Assembly (NCBI GenBank): GCA_019096155.1
Contig: JAHCVI010000001.1
Span: 14,781,243 to 14,845,242 of the forward strand
Reading direction: 5' to 3'
Length of the DNA stretch: 64,000 bases
From: Staphylotrichum longicolle
Taxonomy: Eukaryota > Ascomycota > Sordariomycetes > Sordariales > Chaetomiaceae
Shown here: piece by piece, positions 1 through 11,417 of the stretch
Position numbering within the stretch: the stretch's first letter is position 1
Layout: each line of letters opens with the position of its first letter
Translations under genes and position numbers: made by a program
Notes under the pieces: generated by a model
What the model was told of the DNA's origin: nothing
What the model saw: only the letters and a program-made list of their open reading frames with translations
Database searches by the model: none

Positions 1-781
1 AGTTGTGAGGTGAGTAAGCACACACAGCTGGCGTTCCAGGTTGACGGGCAGTTGTCGCTGCTTGCCAGGTGGCCGACGGTCCAGTGGCTCGTGCATTACC
101 TTTTGCACCCCGACAGGCTCGACAGGGACTCAACTACGCTCGGACCACATCACCTTGCTGATCCCCCGCCAACCTTGAGATTGAGCTTCAAGGAAGACAG
201 GCTCGGTCGACGTTGGGTCTGGTGCGGAGTTTTGATCTATATGGCCCTGCTTTTGCCAGCCCCAAAGCCCGCTAGGGCGCCGACTCTAGCGTTCGTGAGC
301 TTCCGCCGGGGGGCGTAGATACCAGTTTATGGGGGGCTGGAAGCTGCCGGAGCGATACCACAAGGTCCTCGAAGCTGAGCAGAGCTACGAGCTGCTTTGA
401 CAAGGGAGCAAAGTCCTTGCGGGGTGAGGCACCTGGAAAGAGCTCCGGATGACGAGGTTGAGCCCTTCTTTCCTGGTGATCCTGGGTGGATGCCGGTTGG
501 AGTTTGTGGACGAAAGGGAGCCGTGCCTTGGCCTAGGTGAGAAGAGCATGAGGCAAGATTGGGGTTTGCGGGTGCGAATGATGCGGCATGCTGACACGGC
601 GGTGATGTTGTCATGTATGAAGGGCCGTATAGCTGATCCTCCGGATAATGGAGGACAGGCGAGGCTGGTGGTGCCCGCCTCGAATGTTACTGAATCTCGG
701 GTTGTCGTCAAGCAGGACATGTTCATCGTTGACCGTGACAAGACATGTTTCTAAAGATGCAAAAAATCAAGCGTTGATAGT
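1..781. other. No recognisable gene
   Basis: Short open frames exist on both strands but none has a start context, domain or codon pattern that looks like a gene. The stretch may be intergenic or the end of a gene lying outside the window. Confidence 0.5.
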
Positions 782-867
782 TGCGCGATCCGAGATTCGA
801 ACTCGGGTCACTCGCTGATCCAAGATGAGATGGGAAGCGAGAATTCTAACCACTGAACTAATCGCGC
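782..867 (-). tRNA. tRNA-Gly(CCC) with a 14-nt intron
   Basis: Read on the minus strand this folds as a full cloverleaf. The acceptor arms GCGCGAT and ATCGCGC pair over seven bases with discriminator A. The D arm is GTTC/GAAT, the anticodon stem is CTCGC/GCGAG, and the T arm is CCGAG-TTCGAAT-CTCGG. The anticodon loop carries CCC, which reads glycine GGG codons. A 14-nt intron (TCTCATCTTGGATC) sits one base 3' of the anticodon, the canonical eukaryotic tRNA intron position. The GGTTAGAATTCTCGCTTCCCA block is typical of fungal tRNA-Gly. Confidence 0.93.
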
Positions 868-1802
868 TTGGATTTGTTGTTGTGGAGATGATGCAATTCT
901 CGGTTTATCCACGGCAAGAAAAGGATGGCAGGAAAGGGACGTGGACAACACGCAACTCGCAGATGCCATCGGTCCCGTTTCTTTGCCATGAAAGAAAGAA
1001 AACATCACGCCATCCGTCACTGGATTCGAAAACGACGGAGTGGCTGAGGTACTTGCCTGCCATCATCATCTGACCGCAAGGCTGAGCTGTCCCCCACTCT
1101 GTCGCCTCATTTCGACATCTGCCACGACACAGACAACCTGATGTATCCATGAGCAATGTATCCATGAGCATACATTCGTTTGCCCTGCTGCCCATGGAAG
1201 GCTGCAGGGAGCGCCACTGTTTGCCCCAGCAACATGGAAATGGCTGGCCACCCAGAAACGTTGCATGGTCTGATTGGAAGCGGAATATGAATGGAAACCC
1301 GCGCGGCATCGAAGATGGAGGATGTCCTTCGAACGCGACTGGGCATGCTCTGCATGGTCCTGTTTCGGTGAATCATCTGGCCGCGGGAACTGTGGGGTCG
1401 AGAACAGCACAACCATCGACACCGGTCTCGACTCCAATCATGTCGGGGCTGAGCTGGCCAATCGCTGCGTTGAGGCCGACTGCCGGCTGCATCCGTCCAT
1501 GACTGGACGACGCGACGGCCCGCCGGCTATCTTTTCTAAGCTTTGGGGAGCACAAGCCCATTGTTGGATGTCAAGGTCATGATTTTGCGCGAGGCAGACA
1601 AATTGGCTGCATGATGGAGGGTAGAGGCTTGAAAAAGATAAACAAACCATCTTCCTATTGTCCTCAGTTCCAACTCGGATTACAATCTTGGGACCGAACC
1701 TCGAGGACCGAAAAAAATCCCAGCCTATTTTGAACTCGCTTTGCTCGGGTTCGTCAGTTTTACCGCCGCTGGTTTCGTTCCCTAAAACGTTGCAATATCA
1801 TC
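868..1802. other. Intergenic, no gene seen
   Basis: No convincing coding signal. A perfect 15-bp direct repeat (atgtatccatgagca, twice head to tail) lies at about 1141-1170. The last 100 bases probably hold the promoter and leader of the gene starting at 1803. Confidence 0.5.
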
Positions 1803-3386
1803 ATGCCTTTGTCAAGTGTTGAGTCTGACGCAGCTGCTCTCGAAACACTCCTCAGGACGCTATCGTCTGAACCGCCAGTGCGACGGCTGAGCATCATTGC
1901 CGAGGAAAACGCCAGGCTGAGGGACGAGAACAAAAGCTTGGTGGAGGAGAATACAGTCACCTGCCGCACAATTCAACGTCTCCAAGGCAAAGTCGACTTG
2001 ACGGAATGCCAGCTCAAGGACAGAGAAAAAGAGTTAAAGGACGTTTCCGACGAAAAGAAGAAGCTGGCCAGCGACTTAGCAGCCATGGAAGCCAAATTCC
2101 GAGCGAGCGAGAAGAGGGCGATTGAGCTTGACGACCACTTTAAGCATCAACAGAAGGCAACCAAAGACGAGTTGAAAGAAAGCGCGGACGAATTACAAAG
2201 ATTGGCAGAGTTCTCTACCGTTCTCGAACCCGTTGATGACAACGAGGAGCGGATGTAAGAACCCCAGGCTTCAGCGAAGCTTCCCATAAGATACCCGACT
2301 TGAGTGGTTCGAACTTGGGACTGATCACAACTGGCAACCAGAAGGGCGGAACTCAACAGCGTATTCTCCTCAGCCCGCAACCTCGCAGAAGCTTATCTGG
2401 GAGAGGACTTGCCAGACAACATCCTTTCGAGCGCCAGCCTCTGGGGAAAGATCTGCAAGCATAACTCAAGCAGTTGTGACGTCCCACTCCTTTTGTCAAA
2501 CTCTCCGCTCGCAAAGCAAATGCGGATTGCACTTTTCGTCTCGGTTTTGGGACATGAGCTGTGCAACCACGTCTTCCAGCCAACATACCTGCACAGCTTT
2601 GCGGGTCTCTCCGGCCTCGGGAGCGTGCTGAAAACTCTCGCCGAAGCGCAACCGGACTTGGAATCGCACCTGAGGTCGGTGCTGCTGAAGGCCAGCACGA
2701 GCATAACGGTCGAAAACGAGCCAGTCGACAGGGCTTGCATCAAGGCTGTCGTCACCGCTGTCAAGGACGTGGTTCAGATGGTGATCCCTGAAGCAAAGCG
2801 GACTCGCTTTGAAGCCGAACTCCACGACTTCTGCAACACAGTCTGTGAAAGATGGCGCTTCATCCAGACGCTTGACGACCGGATTGTGCCCAATCTCGGA
2901 ACAGACCGGTTCTCAAAACGAAAGTACAACTGGGCGTTGTTTTCTTGCAACATCCCGACTCCGTCCCCCCCAGCAGGCCCCAAGCAGCGAGCAAATGGAA
3001 CTGCCTCTGCCCCGGGACCACAGAAACGTTCCGCATCTCCGGCATCACGATCTCAAGCGAGCTCAACGGCCGATCTCGCCGCCGGCATCGCCGTCTGGCC
3101 AGCCTTCTACAACCTCACCACCGTCGACGAGGAGACCTTGGCGGAAGGATATATTCTCCCCGTCTCCCTGACCCGGGCAGCGGAGGAGGAGCAGAACGCC
3201 GTGCCAACTCCTACATCTCCATCTGCCCGTTCAAACTTCCACAAGGAACAGAGGGAGATGGAGAGGAGCTTGAACCCAAAGAAGCGGAGATCATCTATTG
3301 CTACTGTGAATGGGCAGGCGGGTGAGGCGAAGGAACGGAGTTCTTTTTTATCCAAAAGCTCCGGGAGTGGCGCGAAAGGCGTTTAA
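1803..3386 (+). CDS. Coiled-coil protein of unknown function
   Basis: Two exons, 1803-2254 and 2342-3386, joined by an 87-nt intron with donor GTAAGA and acceptor CCAG; the joined frame is exactly 499 codons (498 residues). The first exon stops in frame just after the donor and the second is open only after 2324, so splicing is required. The N-terminal 150 residues are a long charged coiled coil rich in E, K and L (heptads such as ENARLRDENKSL). The middle, about residues 165-310, is predicted helical and globular. The last 150 residues are Ser/Pro/Ala-rich and basic, with KKRR that could be a nuclear signal. I do not recognise the family; a nuclear or cytoskeletal scaffold is possible but unproven. 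Confidence 0.75.
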
Positions 3387-4185
3387 TGCGGAAGGAGACA
3401 ATTGCTGATTCACGGCTGAGGAGGAGGTCACAGATTGGGCTATCGTAAGGCAGGAGACTACGTACCTAAGGTACCTTAGTCACAATGGGGCAGTTTCTTT
3501 CCTGGCATCATTCCTAGGTCGTTCTTGTTACCCAGGCGCAAAGGGTGGAACTTGTAAAGGAAGAAACAGACAAGGACTCAAATCAACGATGAAATAACAA
3601 GTCTCGGGTATTCCTGCAGTCACCGACATGGCTTGCTGGCACGTCACCAGAGCATACAGCATCAAAATTCTTCGAGACAGGCCATCTAACCCTCAAATGA
3701 CACCTTTCGAGCTCAAATAACAAGACATGATCGGTGCATGGACAGACGAACAAACAGAGATAAGGTAACCAAGCCACAGGCCATTGAGTTCACCCTTCGA
3801 ACACCTGGCTGAATAGAAAACCGCACCCGCTTTCACCGAGGTTGATAGGTACACAACGGAATAGTAACATCAATATTATCATGTATGTACGAAACCCCAA
3901 CTGAACCAAAAACAACCGCGCTGCCCAATGCAGAACAACCAACACCAAAGACAAGAGGCTAGCCAGTGCCAAATCCGATCCCAAAACAGCAAACCAGACC
4001 GTCCCATGCCAGCCAACGCCCCAGAGTGTATGTCCTGTCCTGCCCTGTTCCGGTCCAAAGAGTGATTATATGCGCGTCCAAACCGCAGGGAACCCAACCA
4101 ACAAACAATAAACAACATGCCTTTTTTCACCCTCTCCAACTACTTTTTGGAGGTAATACTCCACAAACCAAACAGTAAACCAAAC
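3387..4185. other. Convergent intergenic region
   Basis: Lies between the 3' ends of two convergent genes and has no open frame of interest. It contains the palindrome ACCTAAGGTACCTTAG near 3464-3479, a type of short palindrome that recurs in other intergenic parts of the window. Confidence 0.5.
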
Positions 4186-6427
4186 TCATGACCTCACCCT
4201 CCTCACCCCCGACACCCCCCTCTTCACCGCCGCACCACCCGTCGTCGGCGCACTAACCTCCCTCCTGACCTCCCTCTCCCTGCCCCTCTCCTCCCCTCCC
4301 ATCCCCCTCCTCACACCGGCACTGCTGCCAGGAACCTCCCCGCTGACCTTCCTCCTCCCTTCTCCCGCTCCGGCCCCACCAGAAACCTTCCTCACACCGG
4401 CACTCCCACTCCCACCACCGCTCCCCCTCCCACTCGCAGCACTCGCCCTGCCACTCGCGGCACTCGTCCTACCGCTTCCACTCCCCCCGGTTGCAGCAGC
4501 AGCAGCACCACTATTACCACCCGCTGCCGGGGCGGCAGAGGAATTCGACCCCGACGCGCCCCGCTGGACGCTCCTCGCGCGTCCCCTCCGCTCCCGTATC
4601 TGCTGCAGCGCCTCCTCGCGCGTCATGGTCGGCGTCAGCGCCGGGTTGTTGACGTCGAAGCTCGGCCCGTCCGCCCCGGCCTCGCCGCTCTGCCCGTTGC
4701 GCGACGGGGTGCGCTGCAGCTTCATCAGGCGCTGCGCGAGGGTCGGGCCGTCTTCCTCGGTGGGCTCGGCGCGGAGGGGCACCTTGGTGGTTGTTGTGAT
4801 TGTAGGGTAGTGAGCGGCGGTGGTGTGCGGGCGGGGATAGGAGTCCGCTGTGTGGCTGGTTTGGCTGGTTCTGTTGTTCTTTGTGTGGTGGTGGAGGGGT
4901 CGGTTGGGGAGGGGAGGAGCGGGATGGCGTCGCGCGCGGGCGGGTTTTTTGTGGGCGGGTCGATCCGATGGGTTTTGGTTGGGGGGGAGGCGCGGTGGGG
5001 TGCGTCGAGGAGGGACAAAAGGGAAGTGCGCTCTTTGGAGAGCACGGCAAAATCCGGAGGGTCAACTGACGGGGTGCGGCGGTACATGGGGTCGTTGTCG
5101 GTCGGAGTGATGGGCACGCTCGCGGCGCCTTCGGTGGGGGATGTGACGGAGGATGTGGTCGACTTGGCCGCCATGGCGTCCGCCTCGGCTTGCGAGACCG
5201 TCCGGAAAATGCCTTCCTCGGGCACAAAGACGGTGCTCCGCCTGGACCCCCTGTCCACTCTGAGCTGATCCGTCTTGGACCGCCTGGAAGCCGACCGGGA
5301 GGGCTCCAAGGATCCCCGACGACCCTCGCTAAGGATCATCGAGTCGCCCGCATCAGAGATCAGCGTACTTCCTCGCTTGAGACGCGGGCTAGGCAGTGCG
5401 ATGGAACTGCTCTGGCGCAGCGCCTTGGCGGCAGCGCAGACCTTCAGTTGGCATTCCGCCTCGAGAAAGTCGACCTGGTCCAGTGCGCGATCGGCGCGCT
5501 GCTTCTCCCATTGCCACATCATCCTGAGTGTGTCAATCTCGGCATCGCCGGTTCCGAAACGGACGACAGACGCGGGCGTTTTCGTGGGCCTGTCGAGTCG
5601 CCCAACTCCACTTCAGTGTTGGTCCCTTGGAAGCACAGGGCTTGGCCGCCGTGTCGTTCTTAGCCAGCGTCTTGAGGGCTTCCAATTCCTGCTCCAGCAT
5701 TTTAGCCCGCGCCAAGGCTTGGTCCAGCTGTTCTTGCAGCCCGACCAAGTTGTACTGCGCGTCAAAAGTTTCTTGTTCCCGCGCCTTTCCTCGCTCGCGT
5801 TCCGCCTCGAGCTCCTCCTCGGCAGCCTTCTGAGCGGTCCGAGACGCCTTGAGCTCCTCTCGGGCCTTGACGAGGCTGCTCTGCACCTTGAAGGTCTCCT
5901 TGCGGGTGCGGCGGACCTCGTTCTCCCACAGCTGCCGTGAGTGGTCATGCATGTCTTGGTTGCGTTTGAGCTTTTCCTGCTTGCTGTGAGTGGACTGGAT
6001 GATGACCGCCAGATGGAACAATGAGGCGACTCACCATATACTCTTCTAATCGCTGACTGACCTTGGTCTCCCTGACCTTGGACTCCTTGATTTGTCTCTT
6101 GCTCTCCTCGACCTCTCCCTTCCATTCCTCGAGGAGCCTATTCAGCTTCTTCGCTTCCTCGCGATAGCGACGCATCTCGGCCTCGGCCTCCTCGCGGCCG
6201 AGCATGGCGCGCTTGAGGGCGGCATCGGCCGACTTGGACTGCAGGGAGAGTGTGTTGAACTGGGTGATCTTGTCGTGGACGGAGCTGTCGCGGTGGGACG
6301 GGCTCCCAAAGAGGCGTTCTCGGTGGGCATTGTGCGATACGGGTTGGAGCGGCTGGCCGCCGCCGGCGGGGCTCGACGGAAGAGACATCGTCGAGCGGGG
6401 GTTGTGTGTTATTGCCGTCGCATACAA
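4186..6427 (-). CDS. Coiled-coil protein with disordered basic tail (frame broken three times)
   Basis: Start at 6427 or, more likely, at the second ATG at 6388 (MSLPSSPAGG). Exon 1 ends at 6035. A 55-nt intron (5980-6034, donor GTGAGT) leads to a long second exon beginning QEKLKRNQ. Residues about 50-250 form a strong coiled coil. A second conserved block has WQWEKQRAD. The tail is Gly/Ser/Ala/Arg-rich with VNNPALTPTMTREEALQQIRERRG just before it. The frame steps at about 5637-5612, 5560-5530 and 5000-4850. Each step is equivalent to one missing base, and no GT donor lies near the last one except a poor one at 5025. Across the breaks the meaning stays protein-like (RKRPRLSSVSEP, DAEIDTLRMM, SYPRPHTTAAHYPTI). 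I take it as one real gene with sequence errors. The layout resembles fungal spindle-pole or cytoskeletal coiled-coil proteins, but I cannot name it. Confidence 0.65.
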
Positions 6428-7115
6428 GGCTTTGTTGTGCGCTTTGCTAGTGGTGGCGGCAGCGTGCTTCTCTCTCTCCCAGTTCTAAGTGGACGAGATG
6501 ATGGACACGCAGACAATCGACAATCGGATGGACAGGATCGAATTGAGCGCGCGTAAAGTGGGGTGTGTTAAGCAAGCAGTTGTTATAATGTGTAGAGGCA
6601 ATGTGGCAGCTGATCGTGAATTAAGAGGCCTGCTATGGGGTGCAAGTAATCGCAGGGGCGCACTTTTAGATTCCCCGTCTGTTTTCCGGGTTGTCGTGGT
6701 TTGCGATGCGGGTGGTTCGTGGGTTCGCGTGTGTGCGACAACAACGTCAGTGGACGGGGTGGGCCACCGTTTAATTTGGCCCCGGTGGGTTCTATTTACG
6801 ACCCGATTTCCCGAGCGCTGCAGCCAATCCACGACTGCGCATGCGACCACATTTAACGTCAGTTGCCCGGAGCAACGCAACAGCCTCGTGTCACCCCAGA
6901 CGCACGACCAATCGGTGACGGAGGGGCTTGCAGCGAGACAGGGGGCACAGCGAACCTCCATCCCACATCAGCCTCGCATATCCGATTCAGCCGCGGGAGA
7001 CGACGATCTGGCAACATTGACTGCTGACACCACAACTTCCTGGCGTTTACTTGGGATCATCTGTGACTGCGCAGTTACTCGACATCGTTAATACACCAGG
7101 CCGACATCCTCCCCA
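6428..7115. promoter_or_regulatory. Divergent promoter region
   Basis: The two flanking genes are transcribed away from each other, so both promoters must lie in these 690 bases. No coding signal and no motif that I can assign. Confidence 0.45.
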
Positions 7116-8010
7116 ATGGCCGATTCCGACGCCTCCGTACGGCGGCGCAAGCCCGAGCCCAAGTCCTCAACCCCAGAAGTCGTTGAGCCCGAGGACGACA
7201 AGCCCAAGCCGCAGCCGCCCCAGAAATCCAAAAAGAAGTCGGCCAAGTCCCGCCTCGAGGATGACGAGTCCTACTCCACCCTCAACCTTTCGCTCGACAT
7301 CTTCCGCGTGCTCACCTTCCTCTTCCTCGCCTCGTGCGGCCTGAGCTACCTCATCTCGAGCGGCGAGACCTTCTTCTGGGGCATGTCCAACCCGCCCAAG
7401 TACTTACGGGCCGACTGGTGGGCGAAGCAATGGGTATGCTCTCTTCCGCTCCACCACCTCCCCCGTCTCATCACCCCCGCTAACATTTGCTTCTCTCCCC
7501 CCTCCTCAGCGCGGCCCGATCTACCTCACGCCGGCCGCCCTCGCGGCCCACGACGGCAGCGATCCGTCCATCCCGCTCTACCTCGCCATCAACGGCACCA
7601 TCTACGACGTGTCGGCCAACCGGCGCACCTACGGCCCGGGCGGGTCCTACCACTTCTTCGCGGGGTGCGACGCGGCCCGCGCCTTCGTGACGGGCTGCTT
7701 CGCCGAGGACCGCACGGCCGACATGCGCGGCGTGGCCGACATGTTCCTGCCCCTCGACGACCCGGCCGTGGACAAGCACTGGAGCAAGGCCGAGCTGGCC
7801 GAGATCAAGAAGCGGGAGCGCGAGGAGGCCGACAGGAAGGTGCAGGACGCGCTGGCGCACTGGGTCAACTTCTTCAAGAACAATCCCAAGTATGAGTTTG
7901 TCGGGTATGTGAAGCAGGAGGAGGGGTGGCCGGGGACGGAGCCCGTCAGGCCGCTGTGTGAGGCGGCCGCGAAGGGGAGGAAGAAGAGGGTTGTGCCGGG
8001 GCAGGAGTGA
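7116..8010 (+). CDS. Membrane-anchored cytochrome b5-like heme/steroid-binding (MAPR-type) protein
   Basis: Exons 7116-7433 and 7510-8010, both in phase 0; intron of 76 nt (GTATGC...CTCAG). Product 272 residues. Residues 1-50 are charged and disordered (Pro/Lys-rich). Residues about 62-80 are one membrane segment. From about 110 the sequence follows the cytochrome b5-like fold of progesterone-receptor membrane components: IYLTPAALAAHDG, PLYLAINGTIYDVS, YGPGGSYHFFAGCDAARAF and TGCF. The tail is helical and lysine-rich. Family members bind heme without the bis-His of true b5 and act at the ER with P450 enzymes and sterol synthesis; Dap1 is the yeast example. Here the fold is well supported, and heme binding and ER location are inferred. 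Confidence 0.88.
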
Positions 8011-8448
8011 TTTCTTCTCCTTTTTCCTTACCCTTTCCCCTTCTTTCTATTCCTTGGGTTGGCCTAGGTTTGTGTTGAATAGACTATCTCTCACATTGTC
8101 TCATTGGCCGTTACATTTCTGGGATGATTTCTCGGGTGTCTCCCTTTCCATGACTGCAGCACAGCTGGCAAATGACTGAAACGATTCCCGTTTTCCCGTA
8201 TAAACACACGCTCAATTTTGATGCAGTATGTGACACACGCCCTGCGGCATGAGGAGACATGATACATGTACAATGACCGCCACGAAGAGAAAAACGCCTC
8301 CGCCATCTGCAACAACCCAACATCCAAAAAGGTATATCCGAACCAGCCGTCACCCATCATCAAATCAACACCACCACTTCCACCATAATTAAATCCCCGC
8401 TATAAACAGACCCCACCAAGAAACAACCTCCTTTCACACCTTGGCCCC
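8011..8448. other. Convergent 3' intergenic region
   Basis: Lies between the stops of two convergent genes. It is pyrimidine-rich just after 8010 and has no gene-like frame. Confidence 0.5.
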
Positions 8449-9202
8449 TTAAAGGAGAAGGGCGAAACCGGCAGCAGCGACGAGCGCAGCGGTGCCAGGA
8501 GCGGTGAGCACGCCGGCGCCGCTGCCCGACGGGGTCGGGGTGGAGCCGGTGCCGCTGGACGAGGCCGGGGTGTTGGTGGAGCCGGTCTGGCCGCCCGCGC
8601 CGGCAGCGCCGCCGGGGACGAGGGTCGAGGCCTTGGCAGCGGCCGCCTTGTAGTTCTCGAGGGTGCGGTTGGGGTTGGTGGCACTGCGGGTAGGGTATGT
8701 CAGTGACTCGTTTCGTGTGGTAAGGCTGAATTAGACCAAAGAAGCAACTTACGGCTCGTTGATGACCATGACCATGCCGTTCTCGCAGTGTTTGCCCTGG
8801 GCGCAGTACAGCCACAGCGGGTTGGTGTTGTTGATCTGGATGGTGTAGGTGGGGATCATGCCCATGGAGGCGCTCGCCGCGGCGGGGAGGAAGCCCGAGT
8901 GGAAGCCGGTGGCGTTGCTGTGCATGGAGACGGGCTGGCAGGGCTGGTCAAAGGTCGACTGCGTGACGGTGTGGTTGCCGGCGTGGAACTGGAACTGCAC
9001 AAACTCGCCGGGCTGCGCGACCAGCTTGTTGGGCGAGTAGGTCAGGCTGCCGTTTTGGGCGACGGTGACGACCCAGGTGCGTTGGGCTGGACGGTGGTCT
9101 GTAAGCTGCCTGTCTCTCTCTCGTTTTCTTTCGTCATTTCGGATGGAACTCACCGGATGCCAGGCTCGTGAGAGCGGCGAGGACGAGTGTTGTGAACTGC
9201 AT
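8449..9202 (-). CDS. GPI-anchored extracellular cupredoxin-like protein
   Basis: Three exons (9202-9154, 9098-8753, 8683-8449) with introns of 55 and 69 nt; 209 residues. The first exon encodes a signal peptide (MQFTTLVLAALTSLAS). The second encodes a single cupredoxin domain: WVVTVAQNGSLTYSPNKL, PGEFVQFQF, HAGNHTVTQSTFDQPC, and a C-terminal LYCAQGKHCENGMVMVIN that supplies the second Cys/His/Met ligand cluster. The C-terminal 75 residues are Ser/Thr/Gly/Pro-rich and end in a hydrophobic stretch (AALVAAAGFALLL), the classic GPI-attachment tail. This is the fungal extracellular serine-rich protein family. The domain call is firm; copper binding and a cell-wall role are inferred. Confidence 0.9.
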
Positions 9203-10628
9203 CTTGAGAAATTGGTGTGTGTGTGTACGGAAAAAAGCGAGGGTCCGGCTCGTCGAAAGAGTGACTGATGGTATCAAAAGCGACTGGCGCTGTGCAACAA
9301 GAACAGGACTAGCCTGAGTCGAAGATTAAGCAAAGAGATGACGGCACCGAAAGGAAGAGAGAAAAGAGGAACTAGGAAAGGGAGGGACCCTGAGCTGATG
9401 ACTATGGACTGATGAGAAGGGAAAGGAAAAGACTTGGCCTGAAGATCCGGACACGGCATGAATTATATCAGTTTCCGAGGGGGTCCGGGAAAGTGAAGGA
9501 TCGTCCCATGGTGCAGCGCGGCCACGTCGAGAAGCGCGGAGGGGGAAGGGGTTGCGGGTGCAGGGGCCAGGGTGCCGTCTGAAGTTTTTGAAACATCACG
9601 ATGTTTTGAGGGCGACTCTGGGCGTCTAGTGCGCTCGGGAGGCAAGCCGCAGCAAATCAGACGAGGAGACGATGGGAACGACAAGAAACACTGCTGACGA
9701 AGCTCTCCGGTTCGACTCGATTTTGGCAGGGAGTCCTTGTTTCTGGACGTGAAAAGTCAGGAGAACGAGCCAGGTGGATGGGAATTGCGAGGATGGGCCT
9801 GCATCTGGACGGCGAATGCAGCATCTCAACAATGCGACTGTGCGTTTCAACGGGCTTCTCCCCCGGTAACGGACACGCCTTCAGTGTCGCGATACTATTC
9901 CGATGGACCGCCGGCGCCATCTTGTTGACCTGATGACTGCATCGTCATCACCGATGTGTTATTCGGTCAGTGAGTGGAGTGTTGCACCTGGTTCGTGGCC
10001 AAGCAAAAATAGCCCAGTGGCGCTCTGGGCGACGGAAGCCGAGGCTGCCGGCTAGGGAAGCGCTCCCTCGTCCAGTGTTAACGACGGGAGCAGACCAAGT
10101 CCTCGTAGACTCTGACCGCCGTGGCCCTGGAGGCCGCTGCCATGGGCTGCATGCAGTCGACTGAGCCCCACGGAAAAGGCTGGCGGCTTGGGGGACTTTC
10201 ACCGGACGAAGCTCCAGCCGAAAATTAAGGTTGTGAGGTGGTGCAAAGCCCAGGCTGCGCCGTTGCGGGGACTGGGACCAAGTGGGGAGCGCCCCACAGT
10301 ACGACAGGGGCGGGCTTTGCCGCTTGGGTCTTCCTGCCACAGGCTCCGACACTTGTCAAACGCTGTCAGGTTTCAGACCCGCCCACCGAGCGCTTCGGTT
10401 GCCGGGCCCTTTCTCGACCGCAACAACCTCGTTCACACCCCGGCGGCTCTCATGCCCCGGCATCACGCCTAGGCTCAAAGCACAGCACCCCCTGGTTCTC
10501 AACCTCGTCCTGGGCTTGGACCCTCACAACTCTTTAGTAAGGTAGCTGAGCGTGGCGGGCAACGAAAGGTGGTCAACACAGTGCTCAAGCCAGTGCGGAA
10601 ACATCTTGGGTTTCCGCAACCCCCTTCG
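9203..10628. other. Intergenic, no gene seen
   Basis: About 1.4 kb with several short GC-rich frames, none with a domain or codon pattern I can support. An upstream exon of the kinase gene starting at 10629 could be hidden here. Confidence 0.45.
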
Positions 10629-11417
10629 ATGGAGTCGATGGAGGTCATTGAGGTTGGCGAGTATTTTGTTGAAAAGGATGATGACTTCGAGTTCAGTCAT
10701 ACAGAAGTCATCTTGAGGCGCACGGACGACGGCCAATACTTTTACGCTCGCAATCCTGAGAGGATGCCGTCAGACTCCTTCACGCCGGAGGAGCTTGCGA
10801 GCCTTGAGCCGATCATGATCCCCACCGACCTCTGGCCACTGTTCAACCCCAAACTCGTTCAAGCCCCACAGCCTCTCCCGGAGAATTCTTACATCAAGCG
10901 ACCGCGCCTGATAGGTTTTGGCAACGATCCGGCAGGTCAGAACCTCAACGAGCAACTGCTGAATGAGGTGGAAATGTGCGAAATGCTTGCCAAACATCCG
11001 CATTCAAACGTCGCGCAGTACCTGGGATGTGTGGTCGAAGACAACAGAGTTACCGGTCTCTGCTTTGCACGCTACCACATGACATTAACCGACAAAGTGA
11101 GCAGCGGCACTCCCTTTGACAGAGAAGCCTGTCTTCGAGGGATTGAAAAAGGCATCAACCACTTACATGGCTTGGGCCTCGTCCACAACGATCTGAACCC
11201 CTCCAACATCATGGTGGATGGCGACGGCTCCAACCCTGTCATCATTGACTTCGATTCTTGCAGACCTGAAGGACAAGAGCTAGGTTGCAAGGGGGGCACG
11301 CCTGATTGGGCAGCGGAAGGAATCACGCATGCAAACCGTGAGAACGACCTCTACGGCCTTTCAAAAATCAAGGAGTTCCTAGGAGAAGGGGATGGCGCAG
11401 GGCAGGACGCAGTTTGA
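10629..11417 (+). CDS. Divergent protein kinase-like protein
   Basis: Single exon, 262 residues from the first ATG; the frame stays open to 10569 without another ATG, so an upstream exon is possible. The C-terminal half has a kinase catalytic core: helix C region NEVEMCEML, hinge-like GLCFARYHMTL, catalytic loop HNDLNPSN (residues 186-193) and metal-binding DFD (207-209). A short P+1 region GTPDWAAE follows. The glycine loop is unclear, HRD is HND, DFG is DFD, and the C-lobe ends about 50 residues after DFD, much shorter than normal. Small kinases of this kind are expanded in filamentous fungi. It keeps the catalytic Asp and Asn, so activity is possible; the substrate is unknown. Confidence 0.78.
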   Translation: MESMEVIEVGEYFVEKDDDFEFSHTEVILRRTDDGQYFYARNPERMPSDSFTPEELASLEPIMIPTDLWPLFNPKLVQAPQPLPENSYIKRPRLIGFGNDPAGQNLNEQLLNEVEMCEMLAKHPHSNVAQYLGCVVEDNRVTGLCFARYHMTLTDKVSSGTPFDREACLRGIEKGINHLHGLGLVHNDLNPSNIMVDGDGSNPVIIDFDSCRPEGQELGCKGGTPDWAAEGITHANRENDLYGLSKIKEFLGEGDGAGQDAV

